A stretch of DNA of 31,707 nucleotides from JBLHUT01 sp047629975 (lineage in GTDB: Bacteria > Pseudomonadota > Alphaproteobacteria > Rhodobacterales > Rhodobacteraceae). Positions 22,171-31,046 of this stretch are shown here, piece after piece. A model generated the notes under the pieces. That model did not search any database. It saw nothing but the letters and a program-made list of their open reading frames with translations, and was not told where the DNA came from. The DNA is taken from positions 1 through 31,707 of the forward strand of contig JBLHUT010000009.1 in assembly GCA_047629975.1 (NCBI GenBank), read 5' to 3'. Both the position numbers and the translations under genes were made by a program. Numbering within the stretch: position 1 is the stretch's first letter; each line of letters starts with the position of its first letter.

Positions 22171-25100
22171 TCAGGCAAGATGCATCAACCGGTTTCTAAC
22201 AGACTTCAGAAAGTCGCTTCGCGACACCGGTTTCATCAAACGGATATCCTCCGGACGCACCGCGTCACTTTCGCGCAGAACCGCGTCGCCGACATACCCC
22301 GACAAGAAGATGAACGGAATATCGGCACGGATGCCGCGACACGCCTTGGCCAACGCCAGCCCCTGCAATTCTCCGGGCATCATGACATCCGTCACAATCA
22401 GATCGAACGCCGGTTCCGTTTTGAAAATGGCCAGAGCCTGATCGCCATTTTCCGCAGGCGTCACATCAAAACCCGCCTTTTCAAGAACCTTCTTGAGCAT
22501 AATCAGAACTTCCTTCTGATCTTCTGCAAGCAGAATCCGGTATTTCCGAACCGGGCAGTCGGCGATAAGAGGTGGCGTGCTGACCGCAGCGGTGACCGTG
22601 GTATGCGCCTCTGCACCGCTCCGTATGACGGCCGGAAAATACAGCTCTACTGCCGTGCCGTGCCCGGGCCGGGAATGCACCCGAACCACCCCGCCCGATT
22701 GCCGGACGAACCCCTGAACCATCGACAATCCAAGCCCCGATCCCTTGCCAACCGGTTTGGTTGTAAAGAACGGGTCGAATATCTGCTTGATAATAGAGGG
22801 ATCGATACCGCTGCCGTTGTCCGCGACCCGCAGCGAAACGTATTGTCCAACCGGAATGGCTTCATGTCCCTTGGCCCTGTCTTCTGTAGAAATCCAGTGG
22901 TTCCGTGTCCCGATCGAGAGCCCCCCGCCATCCGCCATTGCATCGCGGGCATTCACCAGCAGATTCACAAGCGCGTTTTGCAACGAGACCTGATCGACCT
23001 GAATATCCCAAACGGCCTCTTCGAACTCTGTCGTGATATCGACATTGCTTTGGATGGTCCGGCGCATCCAGCGTTCGGTCTCTGCGACGATGGCGTTAAT
23101 GTCGGTTTGAACAGGATTCAAACGCGCCTTTCTTGAATAAGCGAGCAGGTTTTTTGTCAGATCAGCACCACGCTTGACCGCCTGAATACCCGCATCGACC
23201 AATTCGAAAAGCTCGCTTTGACTGAATTGCCGCGAGCCGACCTCCTCTTTCAACAGCTCCAGATTGCCCATGATAATGGCCAACAGGTTGTTGAAATCGT
23301 GGGCAACCCCGCCTGTCAGTTGGCCAATAGCCTCTAGCTTTTGGGATTGGCGCATCTGCTCGTCTTTGCGCAGTTGTTCGGTAATATCGATCATGCTGCC
23401 AACAATCCGCAGCGCCTCTCCGGTATCGTCTCTGATTACCGAGCCTTTATCGATCACATCTGCATAGGTTCCGTCGGCCTTGCGAAAGCGGTAGCGGATT
23501 TTCCAATGGTTTTGGGCGCCACCGATGATGGACTCCATCGCATCAACGACCTCGGTCTTTTCATCGGGGTGAAGGTTCGAGTCCCACCAACTCACCCGTT
23601 CTTCGATACTCGAGGGGTCATGGCCGAAAACATCGAAAAGGCGGTCGTTCCACCACATTTCATCAGCCTTCAGATCGCAATCCCAGATCACATCCTTTGA
23701 CGCAGCCGCAACAAGCCGGAAACGCTCTTCATTCAATGCAATCCGTGCCTGCGCGACCTTCCGCTCTGTCACATCCCGTTCCACCGCCACCCAATGGGTA
23801 ACTGTACCATCGGCCATTTTGATCGGCACGATCGTGATCTCCATCCAGATCGGTTCGCCATCTTTCGTGTAGTGGACAAGCTCGCCCCGAGCCGGCTCGG
23901 ATTTTTTCAGAGTTTCGGCGAAAAGGTTGATCTGGTTCTGGCATGTCTCGGGCCCATGTAGAATAGCCACAGACCCGCCAATGACCTCTTGACGGCTATA
24001 GCCTGTTATCCGTTCAAAGGCCTCGTTGACGTAGACAATTTCGGGCCCCTCTGGATCATGAAGCGTCCGCCCGTCCGTTATCAGAACAATATCATTCAGG
24101 CTTTCAACCGTCATCTCGAGCAGTTGCAATTGTTGATCGCGTTCCTGCTCTTCGGTCACGTCGCGCGCCGAAATGGTCAGGCCTGTCGACGTTGGATAGG
24201 CCGCAACCGAAAACCACCGGTTGCTTATGTCCGAAAGTGCCGTGAAACGGCGTGTCTCCCCCGAGGACATGACCTCTTTGTAGATCGTCTCGAATACGCC
24301 GCCCACCGCTTCGGGAAACAGCTCCCAGATATTTTGGCCAACCGCATCGTCGACCGGCCGCGGCAGGTAACCGGCAGCGACATCGTTGATAAAAATGATG
24401 TTCCAGTCATGATCGAACATGGTGAAGGCATCCGATATCCCCTCCAATGTCTCCTGAAGCGTCAGATTCATCGCTTGAGATTGCTTCTGGATCGCGACCA
24501 GTTCCGAAATATCCTGTAACACGCCGTTTACTCCGGTCACGGCCGTTTTGCCGGCATTCCACTGTGCCTTACCGGCGAACCGTACCCATTTTCGCAGTCC
24601 GGAGGTCGTAATGATCTCCATCACCTCGTCAAAGGGGGTCGCGTGGCTCAGACAGGCCATTATGATCGCGTGGCGTTTTTCGCGGTATTCGGGCGCATAG
24701 GTCGGCCCACGCTCGTGGTAACCGAGCAGCAAACGGTCCGGTTCGCCACAGATCATAGCCGAAACCCTGCTTCGGGTGATCATCATATTGCGCGCATCAA
24801 GCGTCCAACCGCCGACTTTGGCCATCTCTCCGGCGTCGATGGCCCGCCTGTCGTCGTCCTCTACCGCGGCCTGCCGCAGATAGAGTTCGGTGATATCCTG
24901 CGTCACCCCCACCACAAGACGATCCAACGGTGCAGCGGCGATTTCAGCGATCTCGCGCACGTATCTGACCTCGCCATCCGGGCGCACAATCCGGTGAACG
25001 CTTGAATAAGGCGTATTCAGCGTCAAAAGCAAAGCCACCTTTGTCTCGAACGCCGTCAGGTCATCGGGATGCACAAACGACGTCAGACCAATCTGACCAC

Positions 25101-25638
25101 CATCCAACCCCTTGTGATCAATTCCGAAAATATCAAGCCTGTGATCCGACCACAGCATTTTTGTACTCAGCAGATCCATTTCCCAATAGCCGACATTCAC
25201 AAGCTTTTCAGTCTTTTGAAGGGTGGTTGCATAGATTGAAAGCTTCGCTTCGGCCTGCTCCAGCTTGGCCTTCAGCATCACGATCTCGTCCCTGTCAGAA
25301 GCCGGATCAGAGGCGGGCGCGGGTTCGGGCGCGGGCAGATCAAGCTTGTCGATCATGGCCAGATGAACGGTACGTTCTCCCATCACAACATCGAAAATCC
25401 GGACATTCACATCCAGCGTATTTCCTGCGCCGTCCTTGTGAATTTGCGCGCTGTCGACAACCGTTTGTGCTGCGCAAACACTCAAGTCATCAAAGGATTT
25501 GGTGAGCAATTCAGCCTCGGAATACGCATAAAAACGCTCTGCCGACGGGTTCACCATCAAGATTTTACGGGTATCGCGATCAAAAACCACCAGACATCTC
25601 GGGTTGTTTTGAAAAGCAGGCTCGGAGACGTGAAACAT
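22171..25638 (-). CDS. Multi-PAS hybrid sensor histidine kinase/response regulator
   Basis: This 1155-residue protein has no signal peptide or membrane segment and so is a cytoplasmic sensor. Six PAS-like domains are read at about 1-95, 145-250, 262-380, 392-495, 508-625 and 638-755. A short coiled-coil (about 118-145) lies between the first two. The kinase core follows: phospho-acceptor His780 (GGVAHDFNNLL), N-box around Asn897 (NLLVNARDA), G-boxes DNGSGID at 940-946 and GSGLGLSMVQ at 966-975. A C-terminal receiver domain has Asp1084 (TDVMMPG) and Lys1136. The fifth PAS has a LOV-like YVNEAFERITGYSRQEV opening but lacks the photoactive cysteine. The signal and partner are unknown, and no cognate transcription factor is adjacent. 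Confidence 0.93.
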   Translation of the reverse strand: MFHVSEPAFQNNPRCLVVFDRDTRKILMVNPSAERFYAYSEAELLTKSFDDLSVCAAQTVVDSAQIHKDGAGNTLDVNVRIFDVVMGERTVHLAMIDKLDLPAPEPAPASDPASDRDEIVMLKAKLEQAEAKLSIYATTLQKTEKLVNVGYWEMDLLSTKMLWSDHRLDIFGIDHKGLDGGQIGLTSFVHPDDLTAFETKVALLLTLNTPYSSVHRIVRPDGEVRYVREIAEIAAAPLDRLVVGVTQDITELYLRQAAVEDDDRRAIDAGEMAKVGGWTLDARNMMITRSRVSAMICGEPDRLLLGYHERGPTYAPEYREKRHAIIMACLSHATPFDEVMEIITTSGLRKWVRFAGKAQWNAGKTAVTGVNGVLQDISELVAIQKQSQAMNLTLQETLEGISDAFTMFDHDWNIIFINDVAAGYLPRPVDDAVGQNIWELFPEAVGGVFETIYKEVMSSGETRRFTALSDISNRWFSVAAYPTSTGLTISARDVTEEQERDQQLQLLEMTVESLNDIVLITDGRTLHDPEGPEIVYVNEAFERITGYSRQEVIGGSVAILHGPETCQNQINLFAETLKKSEPARGELVHYTKDGEPIWMEITIVPIKMADGTVTHWVAVERDVTERKVAQARIALNEERFRLVAAASKDVIWDCDLKADEMWWNDRLFDVFGHDPSSIEERVSWWDSNLHPDEKTEVVDAMESIIGGAQNHWKIRYRFRKADGTYADVIDKGSVIRDDTGEALRIVGSMIDITEQLRKDEQMRQSQKLEAIGQLTGGVAHDFNNLLAIIMGNLELLKEEVGSRQFSQSELFELVDAGIQAVKRGADLTKNLLAYSRKARLNPVQTDINAIVAETERWMRRTIQSNVDITTEFEEAVWDIQVDQVSLQNALVNLLVNARDAMADGGGLSIGTRNHWISTEDRAKGHEAIPVGQYVSLRVADNGSGIDPSIIKQIFDPFFTTKPVGKGSGLGLSMVQGFVRQSGGVVRVHSRPGHGTAVELYFPAVIRSGAEAHTTVTAAVSTPPLIADCPVRKYRILLAEDQKEVLIMLKKVLEKAGFDVTPAENGDQALAIFKTEPAFDLIVTDVMMPGELQGLALAKACRGIRADIPFIFLSGYVGDAVLRESDAVRPEDIRLMKPVSRSDFLKSVRNRLMHLA

Positions 25639-26067
25639 AAATGTCGTATCCAGAAAAATTCAGTAGGCGATCAAGGCACAAAATTGACCTTACGGCACTG
25701 TCGCCTTTCAAGGCCGGACAAGCAATCCTCGCATAAAGAATTGCTCCGGCACAAGTGGCGCGCGCAAGACCGCAAAACCCTTTGCGACCGGCCTTGTGCA
25801 AAACACGGTGCCAAGGCCGGCTTTGACGCTGATGTGTTTAATCGCTCCGTTGGCATCGTCTGCGGAGACAAAGAAAAACTCCGGCGACAAGGCTTGGGAC
25901 CGGAACAATCGGGGCCAAATCGTAATGTCAGCGCACCTGAAGGCCACTACGAACACGCCAGTGCCCGTTTTTGCGTTGGTTCACAATTTCGCGGCGCGCG
26001 TGTCAATCATTGACTGGGCCGCCCATCACGTCGATATTCAGCGGTAATTTCAACAAGGAAGCGCCCC
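25639..26067. other. Intergenic stretch, possible gene remnant
   Basis: These 429 bp separate the kinase from the Tat/LRR gene. A minus-strand frame at 25708-25956 has some protein-like bias and a faint resemblance to the end of a LysR-type ligand domain (AGLGTVFCTRPVAKG), but it lacks a clear start and its family. I do not call a gene. It should contain the promoters of both flanking divergent genes; no clear operator was found. Confidence 0.35.
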
Positions 26068-26661
26068 ATGAAAAAGCATTTATCGCGGCGTCGCATCCTA
26101 CAAGCGCCCTTTGTGATCGGGGCTTGTGTTGCGGCACCTGCACTGCTCAGGTCAGGCCGTGCATCCGCACTTGAACTGTCAAAAGGGCAAAATATTTTGG
26201 CCATCCATCCCTTGAGCAACGCCTTGCGGGCGACCCGAAAACCCGTTTGCATGAAAATCGCCACCCGTCTGGAAGGTCTCACGGCGGCAAGTCGCGGTTT
26301 TGATTTGCACCTGCGCAGTGCCGGCCTTGAGCTGTCGGATGCGATCGCGATTGCAGCGGCGCTTGGCGAGGTGCCGGTTGCAAACGCCCCTGCCCTGCGC
26401 TCCTTTAGCGTGAGCTATAATCCCGGCATTGGCGATGCCGGTGCAAGCGCCCTGCTCGCCGCACTTCCCGCGTCGGTGACAGAGATCGGCATGGTCGGGT
26501 GCGGGCTGCGCGATGCAAGCGGACAAACCCTGCTGGACTGGGCGCAGCAGGCACAGAATATCGCGATGATCTGTGTCGAGGGAAATGACTATTCGCAACA
26601 AATGCGCGACAGGATTTCAAACCTGCGGCAGGCTCGACCGGGTCTGTTTATCGTCGTCTGA
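26068..26661 (+). CDS. Tat-exported leucine-rich-repeat-like protein
   Basis: This 197-residue protein has a twin-arginine signal (SRRRILQAPFVIGACVAAPALL at about 6-27), a short linker, then a domain with at least two ribonuclease-inhibitor-like repeats (LRSFSVSYNPGIGDAGASALLAAL and VTEIGMVGCGLRDASGQTLLDWA, about 110-160). A final strand IAMICVEGNDYS follows. Such repeats bind proteins; being Tat-exported means it folds before leaving the cytoplasm. GGAAGCGCC is a weak ribosome binding site. It has no operon partner (convergent with the EamA gene). The function is unknown. Confidence 0.8.
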   Translation: MKKHLSRRRILQAPFVIGACVAAPALLRSGRASALELSKGQNILAIHPLSNALRATRKPVCMKIATRLEGLTAASRGFDLHLRSAGLELSDAIAIAAALGEVPVANAPALRSFSVSYNPGIGDAGASALLAALPASVTEIGMVGCGLRDASGQTLLDWAQQAQNIAMICVEGNDYSQQMRDRISNLRQARPGLFIVV

Positions 26662-26715
26662 ACCCGAAATCCGCACAAACAAGCGTTGTATCAAACCACC
26701 CCGAGGCAAATTGGT

Positions 26716-27618
26716 TCAGGCGGCTTTGGCGTGGGACTTTGCGCGCGTGGGCCACACCTCAAGCACACCGGCACACAACACCAACGCCCCGCCAAGCATT
26801 TCCAGCGGGCCCAACTGCTCGGACGCCATAACAGCGGCTGTGACCGTGCCGACCAACACCTCTGCCATAAGCAAGATGCCGATCCGTGCCGGCTCCAGCC
26901 TTTGTGCCGCCCACACAAGCCCGACCATTGACACCCCCCACCAAAGTCCCGCCGCCGCAAAAGTCCACGCCAGAACGCCGGCCATGTGCCCGGCCCCCAG
27001 CATAGCGGGCAACGGCTCCAGCAACGGTGCCAATATCGCGGCACCAATCACCCCACCCATTGCAAACACAAAGGCCGTCTCGCCGGGTTTCATCGTGACC
27101 TTCGAGCGGATGCCGATGGTCGAAATCGACCACAGCACACCCGATGCCAGCCCCAGCCATTCGCCGATGTTGCGCGGAACCGGCAGTTGTCCTTGTGCGC
27201 CCAGCATCAAGCCCAAACCGGCAATCCCTACCAAAAGCGCCGCTATCCGCATCGGGGGCGTGGCCCATCCCATCACGTACCGCCCGATCAGCGTGCTCCA
27301 GACAGGCGAGAGAAAGAACAGCAGAACAATGATCGAAACACGTCCGTAAATGAAGCCCGTCGAATAAAACACAAACGCCACACCGCCAAGCGCAACAGTA
27401 ATCAACGCCACCGGACTGGCCGTCCTCAACCGTTGAAACCCCGTGATCCCGAAGGGGCACAGCAACAAGGCCGCCGCCACCACAATAGCCAGCGTCCCCC
27501 ACGCCCCCGTCAGGCCACTCTCTTCCAGACGGCGCACGGGAATCCAGTACCCGCCCCAAAGCGTCCCCGTTGCAATCGCAATCCAGGTGGCAAGTGTGAT
27601 CTGTTGCTTATGCGTCAT
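26716..27618 (-). CDS. EamA/DMT-family transporter
   Basis: This 300-residue inner-membrane protein has about ten transmembrane helices in two EamA repeats: the first begins ATWIAIATGTLWGGYWIPVRRL, the second about residue 150 (GEWLGLASGVLWSISTIGIRSK). The drug/metabolite transporter superfamily exports or imports small metabolites, and the substrate is not predictable. The leader holds a 14-bp tandem repeat in three copies, the last forming part of the AAGGCGGGG ribosome binding site. It is convergent with the Tat/LRR gene. Confidence 0.9.
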   Translation of the reverse strand: MTHKQQITLATWIAIATGTLWGGYWIPVRRLEESGLTGAWGTLAIVVAAALLLCPFGITGFQRLRTASPVALITVALGGVAFVFYSTGFIYGRVSIIVLLFFLSPVWSTLIGRYVMGWATPPMRIAALLVGIAGLGLMLGAQGQLPVPRNIGEWLGLASGVLWSISTIGIRSKVTMKPGETAFVFAMGGVIGAAILAPLLEPLPAMLGAGHMAGVLAWTFAAAGLWWGVSMVGLVWAAQRLEPARIGILLMAEVLVGTVTAAVMASEQLGPLEMLGGALVLCAGVLEVWPTRAKSHAKAA

Positions 27619-27628
27619 AGCCCCGCCT

Positions 27629-27669
27629 TTTTAACACCGCCGTTTTAGCACCGCCGTTTTAGCACCGCC
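27629..27669. repeat. 14-bp tandem repeat (three copies) in EamA leader
   Basis: TTTTAACACCGCCG, TTTTAGCACCGCCG and TTTTAGCACCGCCA (27629-27642, 27643-27656, 27657-27670) run directly upstream of the EamA start on the minus strand. Copy number could change by slippage and alter the leader or the ribosome binding site distance. Confidence 0.8.
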
Positions 27670-27857
27670 ATCATGCCGGACTTATGGCACTCGGGATGTC
27701 CGTGGGACAGCAAATCACCATTGCGCCGAAGAGCACACCGCGCGAAAAGACCCCACTGGCACATTGGGCGCAAAATCAGGATTAAATCAATGCCTTCAAT
27801 CCTTAACACGCACGCACGGCGCACAACGAAACCTGCGCCAAAGCAGGCAGGCCACAC

Positions 27858-28286
27858 ATGATCGGATACACTTTGCTGTTTTTGTCGGCATTGGTCGCAG
27901 CAACGATTTTGCCGATGCAATCAGAGGCCGTTCTGGTCGGGCTTCTGGTGACGGCAGAGCATTCGGTTGCAGCCCTGCTGATTGTCGCGACCACGGGCAA
28001 TGTGCTGGGCTCTGTGGTGAATTGGGGCTTGGGGCGGTTTTTGTTGCGTTTCGAGGCAAAACGCTGGTTCCCCGTTTCGCCTTTGCGCCGCGCCAAGGCC
28101 GAACACTGGTATCGCCGCTATGGCCGGTGGTCTTTGCTGGGCAGTTGGCTACCGATCATCGGAGATCCGCTCACCGTTGTCGCGGGGGCCCTGCGCGAGC
28201 CGATTTTGCCATTTCTGCTGCTGGTGACACTTGCAAAGGCAAGCCGGTATTGTGTTCTGGCCGCCCTTACGCTGGCGTGGCTGTAA
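27858..28286 (+). CDS. YqaA/DedA-like membrane protein
   Basis: This 142-residue inner-membrane protein of the YqaA (SNARE-associated, VTT-domain) group has about four hydrophobic segments. GNVLGSVVNWGLGRFLLRFEAKRWFP at about 54-79 and the basic loop WYRRYGRWSLLGSWLPIIGDPLTVVAG at about 85-112 are typical, the latter with the G-D-P signature. Relatives take part in membrane lipid or undecaprenyl-phosphate handling and stress tolerance; the substrate here is unknown. A weak GGCAGGCC-like ribosome binding site precedes the ATG. Confidence 0.85.
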   Translation: MIGYTLLFLSALVAATILPMQSEAVLVGLLVTAEHSVAALLIVATTGNVLGSVVNWGLGRFLLRFEAKRWFPVSPLRRAKAEHWYRRYGRWSLLGSWLPIIGDPLTVVAGALREPILPFLLLVTLAKASRYCVLAALTLAWL

Positions 28287-28479
28287 ACACGCGCCCAGAG
28301 CACCGCCGCAACCAGCACAAGGCAATCCGCCTGTGCAACAAGGCCAAGGAAAAGGTCGGGCCGCCAGCAGGCGCAAGGTGAAAGCCGTTGACCGTTGCGG
28401 TATCAATCTCGACGCTGGGATGCCCTTGTGGCGCACCACTCAGGATGTTGGCGTGTTTCAAAACATTCTCGACACCGCG

Positions 28480-28939
28480 CCGCGCAATCCGTGCAGACCG
28501 CGCCGTGGCCGCCCCCTTCGCTCAGCGTATCACAGGTCTTGGCCAAGAAGCAGTATTGTCTATTTCGACACTGATCCGACCCTTTTGCCAGCAGCGCTGT
28601 GCCAGTTTGGCCGCAAGATACGGCATCGGATGACGCTCGGTGGACTGGACGTAGAGATCGCGATACCCGATGATGTCAGAGGCTGGCATGCAAAGAGTGC
28701 GCAGGGCGTCTTGGGCGTCCTGCTCCCCGCCACACCACACCGGCGCACGGATTTATCCCGACACTAACCGCCTGATGCGCGCAAAACGACCATCCCTCAT
28801 AGCCCGCCCGCCACGCCATATTCGACGGGTCCGGGCAGATAAACATGTCGATTTTGGCGGCCTGCGTGGCCCTGCGCACTTTGGAAATGCGGCTTTCAAC
28901 CTCGGGTTTTGTGAAATCCAAACGATCGATGATTGTCAT
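28480..28939 (-). pseudogene. doeA: Ectoine hydrolase (DoeA) relic, frameshifted
   Basis: From ATG 28939 the minus strand encodes the DoeA N-terminus: IDRLDFTKPEVESRI, then IDMFICPDPSNMAWRAGYEGWSF and AHQAV. Near 28742 the frame breaks and resumes in another frame with GGEQDAQDALRT, SDIIGY and the hallmark YVQSTERHPM, then ISVEIDN. Near 28554 it shifts again to YCFLAKTCDTLSEG. The catalytic M24 peptidase half is missing. DoeA opens the ectoine ring for use as carbon and nitrogen; this gene is dead. It lies 91 bp beyond the mipA-type gene on the same strand. The 190 bp between it and the YqaA gene hold no gene I recognise. Confidence 0.8.
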
Positions 28940-29030
28940 CAACGATCCATTTTTCAACCCCACGCCACCGCGCTGTTTGATGTGCGCAATGGCGTCGGTC
29001 ACAGGCGCCGTTTTGGCACCTCCGGGCGCT

Positions 29031-29855
29031 TTAGAACCCGAAGGTTATACGTCGGGTCAAGCCCAACTTAACGCCAAACTGGTCACTGTCGCCTTGCGCG
29101 ACAATCGGGCTGTCTTTTGCGCTGCCCTGAAGACGCGTCCAAGTTGCAGAGCCTTGCAAACCCCAGTCCGCATTCAGGCGGTAGGTCGCACCAACCTCGA
29201 CCCCCGCACCGTAAATCCCGCCACCCGCGGTGTAAGCCGCCAGTCCGCTTGGTCCGCTTTCTGCCGCGGTGACACCGAAGTAGGTGTTGGAAAACCGGTC
29301 GTTGCCGAACTGCACTCTGGGGCCGGCAGACAATACCAGATCGTCACTTGCGCTCCAGAACAGATCCGCCCCGACTTCACCAGCCACGCCCTCGTGGCCA
29401 ACCACCCCGTAACGGACATCGGCAAAGGCACGGTAAAACCCTCCGGTATAGCCAACCCCCAGCCCAAGTTCAGCAGAGGCATCGATATCGGAAAGACCGG
29501 TCAATTCAGCGTTCTGTGAGGCCTCTCGTGCGGAAACGAACCGGAACGACCCGTGCAGGTCGAACCCGGGCGCAGGCGTGGTCACATCATGCGATCCAAA
29601 CTGGGCGCGCCCCCAGCTGAGGCCCAGATTGGAAATTCCGAAATTCGGTCCGACACTGGAATCCTGCGCTCCGAAGTAATCCGGAGACACCGACACACCG
29701 CCCAAAAGCGTAAAGCTCAAGCGGTTCTCAGACCCTGTGACAACAGGAGCCTGCACAGCCGGTTCAGGGGCTACCTGCGATGGCCCACCAGCAAACGCCG
29801 CTACCGACGACAAGCCGAGAAGTGCCAGAATCAAAACCGGGCCAGACGTGTTCAT
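29031..29855 (-). CDS. MipA/OmpV-family outer-membrane protein
   Basis: This 274-residue beta-barrel protein has a signal peptide (about residues 1-22, cleavage near AFA) and many alternating strands. Typical motifs include SVSPDYFGAQDSSVGPNF-like near the first strands, VGYTGGFYRAFADVRYGV and a C-terminal aromatic Phe (ITFGF). MipA/OmpV proteins serve as scaffolds for murein enzymes or as porin-like uptake proteins. ATG 29855 is chosen over 29897 because the signal peptide begins there and AAAGGAT lies upstream. It is the nearest gene upstream of the doeA relic. Confidence 0.86.
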   Translation of the reverse strand: MNTSGPVLILALLGLSSVAAFAGGPSQVAPEPAVQAPVVTGSENRLSFTLLGGVSVSPDYFGAQDSSVGPNFGISNLGLSWGRAQFGSHDVTTPAPGFDLHGSFRFVSAREASQNAELTGLSDIDASAELGLGVGYTGGFYRAFADVRYGVVGHEGVAGEVGADLFWSASDDLVLSAGPRVQFGNDRFSNTYFGVTAAESGPSGLAAYTAGGGIYGAGVEVGATYRLNADWGLQGSATWTRLQGSAKDSPIVAQGDSDQFGVKLGLTRRITFGF

Positions 29856-30056
29856 CAGACGATCCTTTAAAGTTAGATACCTTTTTTGCCCGCTCACGCA
29901 TCAAAGCACAACCGACATTTATGTGAGCGCCCGTTGCTCTTTCGTTTGCGACCTTAACCCGCCGGCAGATGCCTCAATTCAAAGCAGATGATGAACGCCA
30001 ATGCCCGAAAGCCGTAGTCTAGACACGACACTTAACCCCAAATCCCTAGCAAAAGG

Positions 30057-30070
30057 CTGACCTAAATCAA
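30057..30070 (+). promoter_or_regulatory. FNR/FnrL-type box upstream of ppk2
   Basis: CTGAC-CTAA-ATCAA matches TTGAT-N4-ATCAA at 8 of 10 positions with a perfect right half. Its centre lies about 41.5 bp before the start predicted from the -10-like TACAGT at 30094-30099, the classic class II activator geometry. Confidence 0.6.
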
Positions 30071-30093
30071 AGACACCCCCGTGGCGACCGCCC

Positions 30094-30099
30094 TACAGT
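30094..30099 (+). promoter_or_regulatory. -10-like TACAGT of the ppk2 promoter
   Basis: TACAGT resembles TATAAT (TAxxxT kept) and is correctly placed relative to the FNR-type box; the start codon follows at 30126. Confidence 0.45.
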
Positions 30100-30125
30100 G
30101 AACGTGACCAACCACAGGAGCCGTC

Positions 30126-31016
30126 ATGCCAGTCAAAATCACCGATCCCCCTGTGGACACATCCGACCCGCGCACCGCACAGATCATCGGGTTCGAACAA
30201 GGCGAATATCCCTATGCCAAACGTCTTGGCCGCAGCATCTATGAGGCCGAAAAGGCCGCCTTGCAGGTCGAACTGCTAAAGGCACAGCATTGGATTCAGG
30301 AAACCAAACAGAAGTTCGTGCTGTTGTTCGAAGGCCGCGATGCAGCCGGAAAGGGCGGCACGATCAAACGGTTTACCGAGCATCTCAACCCGCGCACCGC
30401 CCGTGTTGTCGCCCTGAACAAACCCTCCGAAGAAGAAAAGGGGCAATGGTTCTTTCAACGCTACATCAAGCACCTTCCAACCGAAGGCGAGATCGTTTTA
30501 TACGACCGCTCGTGGTATAATCGTGCCGGTGTCGAGCGCGTCATGAACTTTTGCGAACCTGTCGAGTATCTTGAATTCATGCGCCAGACCCCTGATCTGG
30601 AACGCATGTTGGTGCGCAGCGGGGTTCGGCTGTTCAAATACTGGTTCTCGGTCACCCGCGCGGAACAAAAAAGCCGCTTCGCCTCGCGGGAGACCGACCC
30701 GCTCAAGCAGTGGAAGCTCTCTCCGATCGACAGGGCAAGCATGGACAAATGGGACGACTACACCGAGGCAAAGGAGGCCATGTTCTTTTACACAGACACC
30801 GCCGATGCGCCCTGGACCGTGATCCGGTCGAATGACAAAAAGCGCGCGCGGCTCAATTGCATGCGCCATTTCCTGTCCGGCCTCGATTATCCCGACAAGG
30901 ACGAGACCGTGGTGAAATCTCCTGATCCGAAAATCATTCTCAGCGCAAGCCACGTTGTCCGGCGCGCAGAGCACATTCTGGCCGCGTCCCTACATCCCGA
31001 TGCGCGTCGCACCTGA
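30126..31016 (+). CDS. ppk2: Polyphosphate kinase 2
   Basis: This 296-residue cytoplasmic PPK2-family enzyme moves phosphate between polyphosphate and nucleotides (usually making NTP or NDP from polyphosphate). Walker A is EGRDAAGKGG at 69-78, the Walker B/lid motif YDRSWYNRAG at 126-135, and the basic lid region RAEQKSRFASR lies near 178-188. Length matches single-domain PPK2. CAGGAG precedes the start. The gene is followed after 30 bp by the YdcH-like gene. The upstream FNR-type box suggests induction at low oxygen, which would fit energy or phosphate reserve use when respiration slows. Confidence 0.95.
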   Translation: MPVKITDPPVDTSDPRTAQIIGFEQGEYPYAKRLGRSIYEAEKAALQVELLKAQHWIQETKQKFVLLFEGRDAAGKGGTIKRFTEHLNPRTARVVALNKPSEEEKGQWFFQRYIKHLPTEGEIVLYDRSWYNRAGVERVMNFCEPVEYLEFMRQTPDLERMLVRSGVRLFKYWFSVTRAEQKSRFASRETDPLKQWKLSPIDRASMDKWDDYTEAKEAMFFYTDTADAPWTVIRSNDKKRARLNCMRHFLSGLDYPDKDETVVKSPDPKIILSASHVVRRAEHILAASLHPDARRT

Positions 31017-31046
31017 AACATCACACTCACCAGACAGGATACCCAA

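Noticed and set aside
22111..23136. Plus-strand frame of 341 codons opposite the kinase
   Set aside because: Antisense to the receiver and ATPase domains of the kinase; Arg/His/Pro-rich shadow composition.
25708..25956. Possible end of a LysR-type regulator on the minus strand
   Set aside because: The similarity is too faint, no helix-turn-helix part is found nearby, and there is no good start.
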